Positions 54,428 to 63,767 of a stretch of 64,000 nt of DNA are shown piece by piece. The notes below the pieces were generated by a model. The model made no database searches and was not told where the DNA came from. It was given only the letters and a program-made list of their open reading frames with translations. Every line of letters starts with the position of its first letter. Position 1 is the stretch's first letter. Both the position numbers and the translations under genes were made by a program. Where the stretch lies: contig NC_053390.1 in the NCBI RefSeq assembly GCF_905171765.1, positions 508,265,444-508,329,443 on the forward strand, in the 5' to 3' direction. The DNA is from Bufo bufo. Taxonomy: Eukaryota > Chordata > Amphibia > Anura > Bufonidae.

Positions 54428-55408
54428 TCACGGGGCGACCCAACTAGCCGGCTGGGCAGGGGGAGTGCCAGCTACAGAAGGCCCTGTTGAGCTACCACTC
54501 TCTGAACACCAGCCAACCGTATGGGCGTAGGATCCGCAACCTGAGCAGGTCGGAGCCTTGAGCCCCGCAAAGTGACGGCAAAACAGCTCCGTGTCAACCT
54601 GTGACCAATCCACGGAATGGTTGCACTGGGTGAGAGTGGCTGCCGCCTTGGCCGAAAAGGAACGGTGGTAGTTGTAAAACGCGGTACCACCATATTTGTA
54701 CCCTAAATCGACCACCTTAAACAAATATAAATCTAATTCCTCCCTTCTGAGGGGGTTAACCGAGCACACCACGTCCCGGTAGAGGCTGAAGGCCAACACA
54801 AACTCAGCGACACTCAGCTTCCTATTCAGCCTGACGTCCCTTGACCTAAGCACAACCGAGACCTCTCCACATGAAATGGTCTTGTTGTCCGGGGCTTCGT
54901 GTGCAGCCACAAGAAGGGATGCCAGATTGATGTCCTTGCCTTCCAAAATATCCTGTCGGATATTAGCAGGTACGAAATGGGACGGTGCTACCGTGAGAGA
55001 AAGACCGAACCCACCAGGAGCACCGGAGGCTGACGAGCCGGCGACTGATGATGTCTGCACTCCTGTGCGGAACACCGCAGGACTGGCGTCGACAGTGTCC
55101 AACCTAGCCTGCATGTTGGACATGGACGAACCCATCGTGTTGACAGCCGCCTGTAGCTGATTGAGCGATGTGAGGATGGTGCTAAGGGACACTTCATCCT
55201 GGCTAGGAGCCACCGGGTGTGTTGACAGAAGGCCGTAGAGTTCTGCCTTACTCGCGGTAGCTGGGAATGAAATTCCCCTCCTAGACAACTCAGCCGTCAG
55301 CTTAGGGACAGTCCACAACCTCATTGGTAACTCCGCCATCCGCTCGGACTGCTGCTCCCCACTGTCCCGAGAGGAGGAAGAACCTTCGGGAAGAAACGCC
55401 CGAGACAT
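54428..55408 (-). CDS. Ngaro Gag-like protein with SAP domain and zinc knuckle
   Basis: 326 residues from MSRAFLPEGSSSSRD (an upstream Met at 55453 extends the frame by 15; I prefer the inner one because a pyrimidine tract and AG sit between them). Residues about 31-61 fit a SAP domain (LWTVPKLTAELSRRGIS, then ASKAELYGLL), a short DNA-binding helix pair seen in chromatin proteins. A coiled-coil-like ILTSLNQLQAAVNTMGSSM segment follows, then a capsid-like middle (about 140-270). Near the C-terminus is CSGCGSYAHTVGWC, a CX2CX4HX4C zinc knuckle of retroelement Gag type. Its probable role is to bind element RNA in particles; SAP could tether to chromatin, which is inference. The frame is intact. 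Confidence 0.8.
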   Translation of the reverse strand: MSRAFLPEGSSSSRDSGEQQSERMAELPMRLWTVPKLTAELSRRGISFPATASKAELYGLLSTHPVAPSQDEVSLSTILTSLNQLQAAVNTMGSSMSNMQARLDTVDASPAVFRTGVQTSSVAGSSASGAPGGFGLSLTVAPSHFVPANIRQDILEGKDINLASLLVAAHEAPDNKTISCGEVSVVLRSRDVRLNRKLSVAEFVLAFSLYRDVVCSVNPLRREELDLYLFKVVDLGYKYGGTAFYNYHRSFSAKAAATLTQCNHSVDWSQVDTELFCRHFAGLKAPTCSGCGSYAHTVGWCSESGSSTGPSVAGTPPAQPASWVAP

Positions 55409-56140
55409 CTCCCTACTAAAAGAAAATACAGGCTCAAGTGACCATACCAACACCTACAAATCAACCACAGGCTATGTCAGCCTCAGATGTGCACCACGAA
55501 GGAGCTACTGCACCCGTGCCTAAGAGCAAGGGCGCCCACGGTCGTATCCACAAAGCTGCCAGGTCTGTTGGCCTGGCCAGTTACCGACTCAGGAAGTGGA
55601 CAACGTTAAGGAGGACTTAATCTCGCAGAGCCTATGACCGTGCCAGCGTGAAGCTCCAAGTCTGATGACGTGGTAGAGTGCAGATGCCGCGGCTATCGGC
55701 GTAGACGAGGGTGGCACTGCGATTTGTGCCTGCTGGGAGACTGTGGGCGTGACCGGACATGCCTAATGCCGTGACTGATTAAACTGATGAACTCGGGGCC
55801 GACTGGCGTGTGTGAACGTGACGAAACTAGCCGAATCTATGGACGTGACGGACGGGTGCCTGGAGTCGTGCCCGGACGCCCATCGAGTCTGTAGACGTGA
55901 CAGAGTAATGCCTGCGGTCGTGGCAGGGCTTCGTAGCGGGTCTGTAGTCGTGACAGACTAATGGCTACAGTCGCGGTGGGCCTTTATAACGAGTCTGTAG
56001 TCGTGACAGACCTGGCAGAAAAAAATATATATATATATTTTATTTTTTCTCTTAAAAAAATAAAACTTTCTTCCCTTTTTTTTTTTTTTTCAAAAGCCCC
56101 CCAGTGGCCATGACAGTAGGCGCCACCCTACGGAACTAGC
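55409..56140 (-). other. Ngaro 5' noncoding region, inner part
   Basis: Between gag and the Penelope-like insertion. It contains repeated GTCTGTAGTCGTGACAGAC-like blocks around 55890-56010 and a T-rich stretch near 56030-56090. No gene is seen. Confidence 0.5.
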
Positions 56141-56154
56141 AAAAGTGGCTGCAT
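56141..56154. repeat. 14-bp target duplication of Penelope-like insertion
   Basis: AAAAGTGGCTGCAT here and again exactly at 57651-57664. Confidence 0.9.
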
Positions 56155-56507
56155 ACAAATAAAACAGAAAGTCAGTCCTGTGTCCCAACACGGACAATTA
56201 CTTGCGCTGCTGCTGGTCCCGGAATAGTGTGGTAGGTTTCACACTGGCAAAGTCAAGTCAATAGGTTTTGGAACCGCGCTGCTGGAAACTATGTGTTCCG
56301 GTCACAAGTGGATGGTACAAGGGTGTCAGCCCCTCTCCTCAACACCAAAGGATACGATCCTCCTAGATCCCCTCCTCTACAGGATTTAAGGAGATAGGCA
56401 AAATAGTGAAGCACCCTTGAGAATCTTATCATAAAAAGGTTTTATTCTACTTACAACAGGTCAGTAGACAAAAGGCATAAAAATACAAAGTGATCGCCAC
56501 TTTCCTG

Positions 56508-56545
56508 CCCGACCCGGGTTTCGCTGCCTCGCTTCTTCAAGGGCG
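56508..56545 (-). ncRNA. Hammerhead-ribozyme-like motif, left arm
   Basis: Minus-strand reading gives GCCC TTGAAGA, a GC-closed loop, GAAAC CCGGG TC and GGGC: a stem I pair GCCC/GGGC, a core resembling CUGANGA...GAAA with U in place of the first C, a tiny stem III and a UC cleavage context. This layout matches the Penelope-like hammerheads with a very short helix III. Activity is uncertain because of the core change. Confidence 0.5.
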
Positions 56546-57363
56546 ATGACTGAGCATGCTCACAATCAAGCCTTTTAAATAGCCCAGCTGTCTCATTATT
56601 CAAGCGGGTGTGGTTCCGATCCGTATAATATACTTTCAAAATTAACAGTTTTACATCATATAGCATAAAATCACATTCATTAATACTTTTAGTGCAATCA
56701 CCTTTAAAATGTAGACATAAAAATACACACGGGAGCAGATTATTACTCCCTATTGCCAGTTCATATGTAAACCCTTTCGGAGGTGGAGGCGGGGTCGAGA
56801 ACACCTGAATGACGCTACCGGAGTGGGTGGCGTCCTTCTTAGTGACGCTCCAAGAGTGGGTGGAGACCACCTGAGCGACGCCCCAGGAATGGATGGCGTT
56901 TTGCGGAGTGACGCTCCTAAAGTGGGCGGAGATCACCGGAGTGACGTTCCGGGAGTAGAAGGAGAATACCTGTATAATATTCTAGGAGTGGATGGAATGT
57001 ATAGGATGGTAGGACTATTATAATAGATTGAGTTGGAACACTTTTAGGATACGAGAAGACTATTTGGGGGGTTGATTCCTATAAGGAGGCTGAATTTATA
57101 TATTGAATATGAATACTAGCGGTAACCCGAAAGGGTTTACATATGAACTGGCAATAGGGAGTAATAATCTGCTCCCGTGTGTATTTTTATGTCTACATTT
57201 TAAAGGTGATTGCACTAAAAGTATTAATTAATATGTGATTTTATGCTATATGATGTAAAACTGTTAATTTTGAAAGTATATTATACGGATCGGAACCACA
57301 CCCGCTTGAATAATGAGACAGCTGGGCTATTTAAAAGGCTTGATTGTGAGCATGCTCAGTCAT

Positions 57364-57402
57364 CGCCCTTGAAGAAGCGAGGCAGCGAAACCCGGGTCGG
57401 GC
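57364..57402 (+). ncRNA. Hammerhead-ribozyme-like motif, right arm
   Basis: Same motif as in the left arm, on the plus strand: TTGAAGA at 57369-57375 and GAAAC at 57387-57391, then CCGGGTC and GGGC. Confidence 0.5.
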
Positions 57403-57664
57403 AGGAAAGTGACGATCACTTTGTATTTTTATGCCTTTTGTCTACTGACCTGTTGTAAGTAGAATAGAACCTTTTTATGATAAGATTCTCAAGGGTGCTT
57501 CACTATTTTGCCTATCTCCTTAAATCCTGTAGAGGAGGGGATCTAGGAGGATCGTATCCTTTGGTGTTGAGGAGAGGGGCTGACACCCTTGTACCATCCA
57601 CTTGTGACCGGAACACATAGTTTCCAGCAGCGCGGTTCCAAAACCTATTGAAAAGTGGCTGCAT

Positions 57665-58662
57665 GCCCGTATGCCCAGGACGGTGGCCTCAACCGTCCCT
57701 GCCACCCCCAAGCACCAAAGGGAGCCCGTACGTGAGAATCGCGTCTAACTCACCTGGCGACCTATCAGTGTCACAGCAGAGTGCTTGCCAAACTGAAAAC
57801 CTAAACAAGTAATGACAATAGGTGACCAAACGTATCACTGCTGCGGTACCCCTACCCTAACCTAACAGCGCTCCTGCCAACCCCTGCCGATGCTGTATGC
57901 CGAAGGTAACCCACTGAACCACGTGTGTGTAAGCACAGACTGGCGCCAACACTAAGTGGCTCATCTCAACCCCCCTGGTACTGCTTAAGTACACGGAGGC
58001 TGCATTTACCAACAGAAGCCTGCTACCCAAGTATAAGTAAGGCTAAACCGCTGTGTTTCTTTATTTTTATTTTTTTCATATATCAATACATTTATTCCCT
58101 GCTGGACAACTACCTCCCCTAAACAACCTACCCCCCCCCCCCCCCCGCAACCCCTAAACTGGTTTACCAAAACCTACTGATCCAACATGAGGCACTACTA
58201 TATAGGTGCAATACCAACAGTGGCCGGTAGGTGGCGATCATCGTATGTGTGCTACCAACCAGCGCTCCCGTCATCCCGTCGGACCCAGCTGAACTAGACC
58301 CGACGCATGGGGAGCTGCTCCACACATGGCGAGCTGGAGGAGCGACATGGTGCGGGTGAGGGCGGCCGGAGGGTGCGTGTGTCGACTGCAGGGCGAGAGC
58401 AGGTAAGGGGGTGGACGCCGCTTACACATGTAGCGCGGCCCGGATGGACCGGACCGCTGCAGATGAAACATGGGGAGGAGGGTGAGGGCAGCAGCTTGCG
58501 CCGGGTGGACCTGAGAAAACCGTAGTACGCTCAGCGTGAGCCGGAGTGTCAGTGGAGCAGTCTGCAGAGACCTACCTATGCCGCAACGACAAAATAGCCC
58601 TGTGCGTGAACGAGCCTCAACCTCCCGTCGCTCTGAGGTGACGATCCACGCGTGTCGATCCG
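57665..58662 (-). other. Ngaro 5' noncoding region, outer part
   Basis: GC-rich leader between repeat A1 and the Penelope-like insertion, with a long C-run at about 58130-58146. Open frames at 58271-58714 lie across it but show no known domain; one could be a leader peptide, and I see no support for that. Confidence 0.5.
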
Positions 58663-58759
58663 AAGCACTCGAACCGACGAGTGTGAGCAGGAGAGGTCGG
58701 CATAAATAGGTCATGCCCCGCCTCCCCTCTCACAAACCCGGCAACCTTAATTGCCTACA
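58663..58759 (-). repeat. Ngaro repeat A1 (5' end)
   Basis: Terminal repeat at the 5' end of the minus-strand element, matching A2 (51499-51596). It contains GGCATAAATAGGTCATG, a possible TATA region on the opposite strand. Confidence 0.88.
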
Positions 58760-58930
58760 CTTAGTAGCTCTTCTCTGAACTCTCTCCAAAGTATCAATAT
58801 CCTTCTGGAGATATGGTCTCCAGTACTGCGCACAATACTCCAAATGAGGTCTCACTAGTGCTCTGTAGAGCGGCATTAGCACCTCCCTCTTTCTACTGGT
58901 AATGCCTCTCCCTATTTTCATATTTTGAAA
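58760..58930 (-). pseudogene. CR1 LINE, upstream part (split by Ngaro)
   Basis: A minus-strand frame [40 protein letters not shown]. The next codon is shared with the segment ending at 51331. It belongs to the CR1 RT thumb region. Upstream of about 58930 the sequence changes to a MITE-like fragment (GGATCCATTTTGCAG) and the rest of CR1 is lost. Confidence 0.82.
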
Positions 58931-59345
58931 TTCCTCCCCTGCATAACGGAAACGGGACGGATCCATTTTGCAGCCCATAGACTTCTATTATGACAGAATG
59001 AATAACTGAATGCCTCTAAAGGCATTCCGTTATGCATTCCGTCATAGAATCGCGTTGTGGTCCGTGGAAACGGAATCCATAACTCAATTCACCTTTTACC
59101 AACAAACGAAGTGTGAACTAATTTCATAAGTTGAAATTCACTCATCTCTAGCACTCACCATTAACACATTGCAGGTAATACAAAGGAGACAAACACATGT
59201 AGATCGGCCTTGAGAAAGCGTTTGAGGACACAAAACATCCATTGGCTGATCTACATGTGTTTGTTTCTCATGTGTTACCTGCAATGAAGCACAAAAATAA
59301 AGTTAGTGGCTATTGTTAGTGGTGAGCGCCATGGATGTTTTATTT
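58931..59345. repeat. MITE fragment and possible Penelope-like remnant
   Basis: 58940-59100 has an inverted pair (TGCATAACGGAA, and TCCGTTATGCATTCCGT). 59160-59345 has an inverted pair around CACATGTAGATC and GATCTACATGTG, with CCTTGAGAAAGCG between the arms, which recalls Penelope-like termini. Weak. Confidence 0.4.
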
Positions 59346-59429
59346 TAAATGACTGCTATCACTCACTCATGAAATTTAGCACCATGATTTACTGGCAGTG
59401 TAGAGAGAGGTGTTGAAGTTACTGTTACA

Positions 59430-59565
59430 GTGCACTTGAATGCCCTTTATAGTACCCCCAGTAATTTATAATACCCCCTATAGTGCCCCCGGTAGTTATT
59501 GCATCACCTACAATGTCTCCAGTAGTTATAATCTCCCCTATATTGCCCCAGTAGTTATATAGGTC
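59430..59565 (+). repeat. Short degenerate minisatellite
   Basis: Four imperfect units of about 33 bp (CCTATAGTGCCCCCGGTAGT-like). Confidence 0.6.
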
Positions 59566-60000
59566 ATCGGTAAAAAAAAAATTCGCAAGACCCTTTTAAA
59601 CAGCATCCGTCACTATGATAAACCCTATTAAACCAGGCATACTGCCTGGTAGGGTTGATCATGGTGGATAAAAACAGATGTGCTCTTGCAGCATAATTAT
59701 TACTTTTCTTTTTATATAAATGGGGTGATTGGAGCACTGAGAGGTGGGTCTAGTACCTTGGAGCACTGCTTCACCTCCTCCTGTCTGTCCAGATGCCACC
59801 TGTATATTGTTAGACAACAGAAGTGCCCCAAATTCATCATACTGCGTGTGCCACTTGTTGCCTCTTTAGAAGGTCTTGTCCCCCCCAGTGTGTTCTGAAC
59901 CATCAGGTACAATGGGATGCATGGTTTCAATGACAACAGTGACGGCTGTCAGTAAGTCAGTGCTTAAAGTCTGTAGTAACAAGAGTTTTCCCACCTCAAC
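59566..60000. other. No gene seen
   Basis: 59610-59670 has a small palindrome (AACCCTATTAAACCAGGCAT and CTGCCTGGTAGGGTT). The remainder shows nothing I recognise. Confidence 0.35.
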
Positions 60001-60275
60001 TTCTGTGGCATATCTCTAGGATATGTCACAAATGTCAGATAGCTGCAGGTCCCACCTCCGGGACCTGCTTCTATCTCTACAACAGGTGAAGGGAAGGATA
60101 GCACACTGCACATGTGCAGTCACCTCTCTATTCACTGCCATGGAACAACCAGAAATAGCTTCTCCTTCCAGTTCGGAGGACCTATTCTTGAGATAGGAGC
60201 CATACTTATTTGACATTTGTGGCATATCCTAGTGACATGCCACAAATGCTGAGAGTGGACAACCCCTGTAAAGGA
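60001..60275. repeat. MITE with inverted arms
   Basis: GTGGCATATCTCTAGGATAT and GACATTTGTGGCATATCCTA, facing arms separated by about 190 bp, ending GACAACCCCTGTAAAGG. Noncoding. Confidence 0.55.
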
Positions 60276-60293
60276 AAAAAGGCAGGAAAGCTA

Positions 60294-61862
60294 CATTGCT
60301 CAAAAAAATAAAGGGAACACTTAAACAACACAATGTAACTCCAAGTCAATCACACTTCTGTGAAATCAAACTGTCCATTTAGGAAGCAACACTGAGTGAC
60401 AATCAATTTCACATGCTGTTGTGCAAATGGGATAGACAACAGGTGGAAATTATAGGCAATTAGCAAGACACCCCCAATAAAGGAGTGGTTCTGCAGGTGG
60501 TGACCACAGACACTTCTCAGTTCCTATGCTTCCTGGCTAATGTTTTGGTCACTTTTGAATGCTGGCGGTGCTTTCACTATAGTGGTAGCATGAGACGGAG
60601 TCTACAACCCACACAAGTGGCTCAGGTAGTGCAGCTTATCCAGGATGGCACATCAATGCGAGCTGTGGCAAGAAGGTTTGCTGTGTCTGTCAGCGTAGTG
60701 TCCAGAGCATGGAGGCGCTACCAGGAGACAGGCCAGTACATCAGGAGACGTGGAGGAGGCCAACAACCCAGCAGCAGGACCGCTACCTCCGCCTTTGTGC
60801 AAGGAGGAACAAAAGGAGCCCTGCCAGAGCCCTGCAAAATGACCTCCAGCAGGCCACAAATGTGCATGTGTCTGCTCAAACGGTCAGAAACAGACTCCAT
60901 GAGGGTGATATGAGGGCCCGACGTCCACAGGTGGGGGTTGTGCTTACAGCCCAACACCGTGCAGGACGTTTGGCATTTGCCAGAGAACACCAAGATTGGC
61001 AAATTCGCCACTGGCGCCCTGTGATCTTCACAGATGAAAGCAGGTTCACACTGAGCACATGTGACAGACATGACAGAGTCTGGAGACGCCGTGGAGAACG
61101 TTCTGCTGCCTGCAACATCCTCCAGCATGACCGGTTTGGCATTGGGTCAGTAATGGTGTGGGGTGGCATTTCTTTGGAGGGCCGCACAGCCCTCCATGTG
61201 CTCGCCAGAGGTAGCCTGACTGCCATTAGGTACCGAGATGAGATCCTCAGACCCCTTGTGAGACCATATGCTGGTGTGGTTGGCCCTGGGTTCCTCCTAA
61301 TGCAAGACAATGCTAGACCTCATGTGGCTGGAGTGTGTCAGCAGTTCCTGCAAGACGAAGGCATTGATGCTATGGACTGGCCCGCCCGTTCCCCAGACCT
61401 GAATCCAATTGAGCACATCTGGGACATCATGTCTCGCTCTATCCACCAACGTCACGTTGCACCACAGACTGTCCAGGAGTTGGCAGATGCTTTAGTCCAG
61501 GTCTGGGAGGAGATCCCTCAGGAGACCGTCCGCCACCTCATCAGGAGCATGCACAGGCGTTGTAGGGAGGTCATACAGGCACGTGGAGGCCACACACACT
61601 ACTGAGCCTCATTTTGACTTGTTTTAAGGACATTACATCAAAGTTGGATCAGCCTGTAGTGTGTTTTTCCACTTTAATTTTGAGTGTGACTCCAAATCCA
61701 GACCTCCATGGGTTCAAAAATTTGATTTCCATTTTTCATTTTTGTGTGATTTTGTTGTCAGCACATTCAACTATGTAAAGAACAAATTATTTCAGAAGAA
61801 TATTTATTAACTCAGATCTAGGATGTGTTATTTTTGTGTTCCCTTTATTTTTTTGAGCAGTA
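60294..61862 (+). mobile_element. Tc1-like transposon, copy 2
   Basis: Starts CATTGCTCAAAAAAATAAAG after TA and ends TTTTTTTGAGCAGTA before TA. Both tips differ from the CACTG consensus seen in copy 1 by a base or so. About 1.57 kb, including an A/T-rich 3' region. Confidence 0.9.
60590..61605 (+). pseudogene. Tc1 transposase, copy 2, single 10-bp deletion
   Basis: Cut-and-paste DDE transposase. The start [20 protein letters not shown] and helix-turn-helix are intact to RRRGGG. There, 10 bp present in copy 1 (GTAGGAGGGC) are missing after GTGGAGGAGGCC at about 60762, shifting the frame. The remaining frame (60709-61605) is open to the natural stop: linker [40 protein letters not shown] (Asp), [26 protein letters not shown] (Asp), [12 protein letters not shown] (Glu, DD34E spacing) and the end RGGHTHY. 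The catalytic triad is intact. Confidence 0.92.
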
Positions 61863-62160
61863 TATAAGAATTACCATCTTGACCCCCCTCTATTCCAGCA
61901 CCACTTGCTTTGTTTTCCTGAATGCATCTGTGATGTGCCCAGTAATTCTGCATGTGACCGCTGCAGCCAATCCCTGGCCTCAGCAGTCTTGTGCTACTTA
62001 CAGGTGATGGGCTGCAGCAGTCACATGTGGTATACAGACATGTCATTGCTGCAGTCAAGACAACAAAGCCCGACGGGCGGTGCCGGAATAGAGGGGGTTT
62101 TAAAAAGGAGAGTAAGTAAAATATGTTTTAAAGGGAGTCTGTCCCCTAATTTTCACTAAT
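61863..62160. other. MITE fragments, no gene seen
   Basis: 61930-62060 has inverted segments (GGGCTGCAGCAGTCACATG, CATGTGACCGCTGCAGCC), so it is a foldback remnant. AAAGGGAGTCTGTCCCC at 62131 is a MITE terminus. Confidence 0.5.
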
Positions 62161-62197
62161 TTAAAGAGGACCTTTCATGGATTTTATTTATTCTAGA
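62161..62197. repeat. MITE TTAAAGAGGACC, left piece
   Basis: Left end of the element family seen at 3034; it continues at 63768 after the inserted Tc1 transposon. Confidence 0.65.
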
Positions 62198-62199
62198 TA

Positions 62200-63765
62200 C
62201 AGTCAGGTCCATAAATATTGGGACATTGACACAATTCTAACATTTTTGGCTCTATACATCACCACAATGGATTTGAAATAATGAAACTAACAAGATGTGC
62301 TTTAACTGCAGACTGTCAGCTTTAATTTGAGGGTTTTTAAATCCAAATCAGGTGAACGGTGTAGGAATTACAACAGTTTGCATATGTGCCTCCCACTTGT
62401 TAAGGAACCAAAAGTAATGGGACAATTGGCCTCTCAGCTGTTCCATGGCCAGGTGTGTGTTATTCCCTCATTATCCCACTTACATTGAGCAGATAAAAGG
62501 TCCAGAGTTCATTTCAAGTGTGCTGTTTGCATTTGGAATCTGTTGCTGTCAACTCTCAAGATGAGATCCAAAGAGCTGTCACTATCAGTGAAGCAAGCCA
62601 TCATTAGGCTGAAAAAACTAAACAAACCTATCAGAGAGATAGCAAAAACATTAGGTGTGGCCCAAACAACTGTTTGGAACATTCTTAAAAAGAAGAAACG
62701 CACCGGTGAGCTCAGCAACACCAAAAGACCCGGGAGACCACGGAAAACAATTGTGGTGGATGACCGAAGAATTCCTTCCCTGGTGAAGAAAACACCCTTC
62801 ACAACAGTTGACCAGATCAAGAACACTCTCCAGGAGGTAGGTGTATGTGTATCAAAGTCAACAATCAAGAGAAGACTTCACCAGAGTGAATACAGAGGGT
62901 TCACCACAAGATGTAAACCATTGGTGACCCTCAAAAACAGAAAGGCCAGATTAGAGTTTGCCAAATGACATCTCAAAAAGCCTTCACAGTTCTAGAACAA
63001 CATCCTATGGACAGATGAGACCAAGATCAACTCGTACCAGAGTGATGGGAAGAGAAGAGTATGGAGAAGGAAAGGAACTACTCATGATCCTAAGCATACC
63101 ACCTCATCAGTGAAGCATGGTGGTGGTAGTGTCATGGCGTGGGCATGTATGGCTGCCAATGGAACTGGTTCTCTTGTATTTATTGATGATGTGACTGCTG
63201 ACAAAAGCAGCAGGATGAATTCTGAAGTGTTTCGGGCAATATTATCTGCTCATATTCAGCCAAATGCTTCAGAACTCATTGAAAAGCGCTTCACAGTGCA
63301 GATGGACAATGACCCAAAGCATACTGCAAAAGCAACCAAAGAGTTTTTTAAGGGAAAGAAGTGGAATGTTATGCAATGGCCTGGCAAAGCATCACCAGGG
63401 AGGCCTGGCAGAGCATCACCAGGGATGAAACCAAGCGAATGGTGATGTCTATGCGTTCCAGACTTTAGGCTGTAATTGACTGCAAAGGATTTGCAACCAA
63501 GTATTAAAAAGAGAAAGTTTGATTTATGATTATTATTATTCTGTCCCATTACTTTTGGTCCCTTAACAAGTGGGAGGCACATATGCAAACTGTTGTAATT
63601 CCTACACCGTTTACCATTTATTTGGATGTAAATACCCTCAAATTAAAGCTGACAGTCTGCAGTTAAAGAACATCTTGTTCGTTTCATTCCAAATCCATTG
63701 TGGTGGTGTATAGAGCCAAAAATTTTAGAATTGTGTTGATATCCCAATATTTATGGACCTGACTG
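62200..63765 (+). mobile_element. Tc1-like transposon, third family
   Basis: Terminal repeat CAGTCAGGTCCATAAATATT and its complement at the right, flanked by TA. The inverted repeats extend about 200 bp (CTGCAGACTGTCAGCTTTAA present at both ends). Confidence 0.92.
62561..63460 (+). pseudogene. Tc1 transposase, third family, C-terminus deleted
   Basis: MRSKELSLSVKQAIIRLKKL starts the paired helix-turn-helix, with KRPGRPRKT as an AT-hook-like linker. A stop at 62966 after LEFAK is followed by a frame shift; ILWTDETKINS (first Asp) lies at about 63000, and the 63110-63445 frame has KHGGGSVMAWACMAANGTGS and FTVQMDNDPKHTAK (second Asp). After VMQWP the sequence jumps to the last part of the gene, with a 24-bp block (GGCCTGGCAAAGCATCACCA) duplicated. 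The SPDLNPIE segment with the catalytic Glu is therefore missing. Inactive. Confidence 0.9.
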
Positions 63766-63767
63766 TA

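Larger units (their letters stand above)
56155..57650. mobile_element. Penelope-like inverted terminal repeats without ORF
   Basis: Two arms of about 525 bp (56257-56782 and 57126-57650) are inverted copies of each other around a spacer of about 340 bp that carries a GGAGTGGATGG-type short repeat. The left side has about 100 bp extra. There is no reverse transcriptase. The hammerhead-like motif in both arms and the variable-length target duplication suggest Penelope-like terminal repeats in inverted arrangement. Frames on opposite strands encode the same peptide because of the symmetry. Confidence 0.65.
51332..58759 (-). mobile_element. Ngaro-type tyrosine-recombinase retrotransposon
   Basis: A minus-strand element with gag, RT-RNase H and tyrosine recombinase, bounded by split direct repeats A1 (58663-58759), then the coding genes, then B1 (51597-51715), A2 (51499-51596) and B2 (51332-51450). 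This repeat layout and the lack of target duplication are hallmarks of Ngaro/PAT-type DIRS elements. It splits a CR1 LINE inside a codon. It holds a Penelope-like insertion at 56155-57650. There are few coding lesions: one stop in RNase H and two frameshifts in the recombinase. Confidence 0.88.

Noticed and set aside
58271..58714. 147-codon frame in the Ngaro leader
   Set aside because: GC-rich leader and repeat A1 sequence; no domain recognised and the opposite strand is also open.
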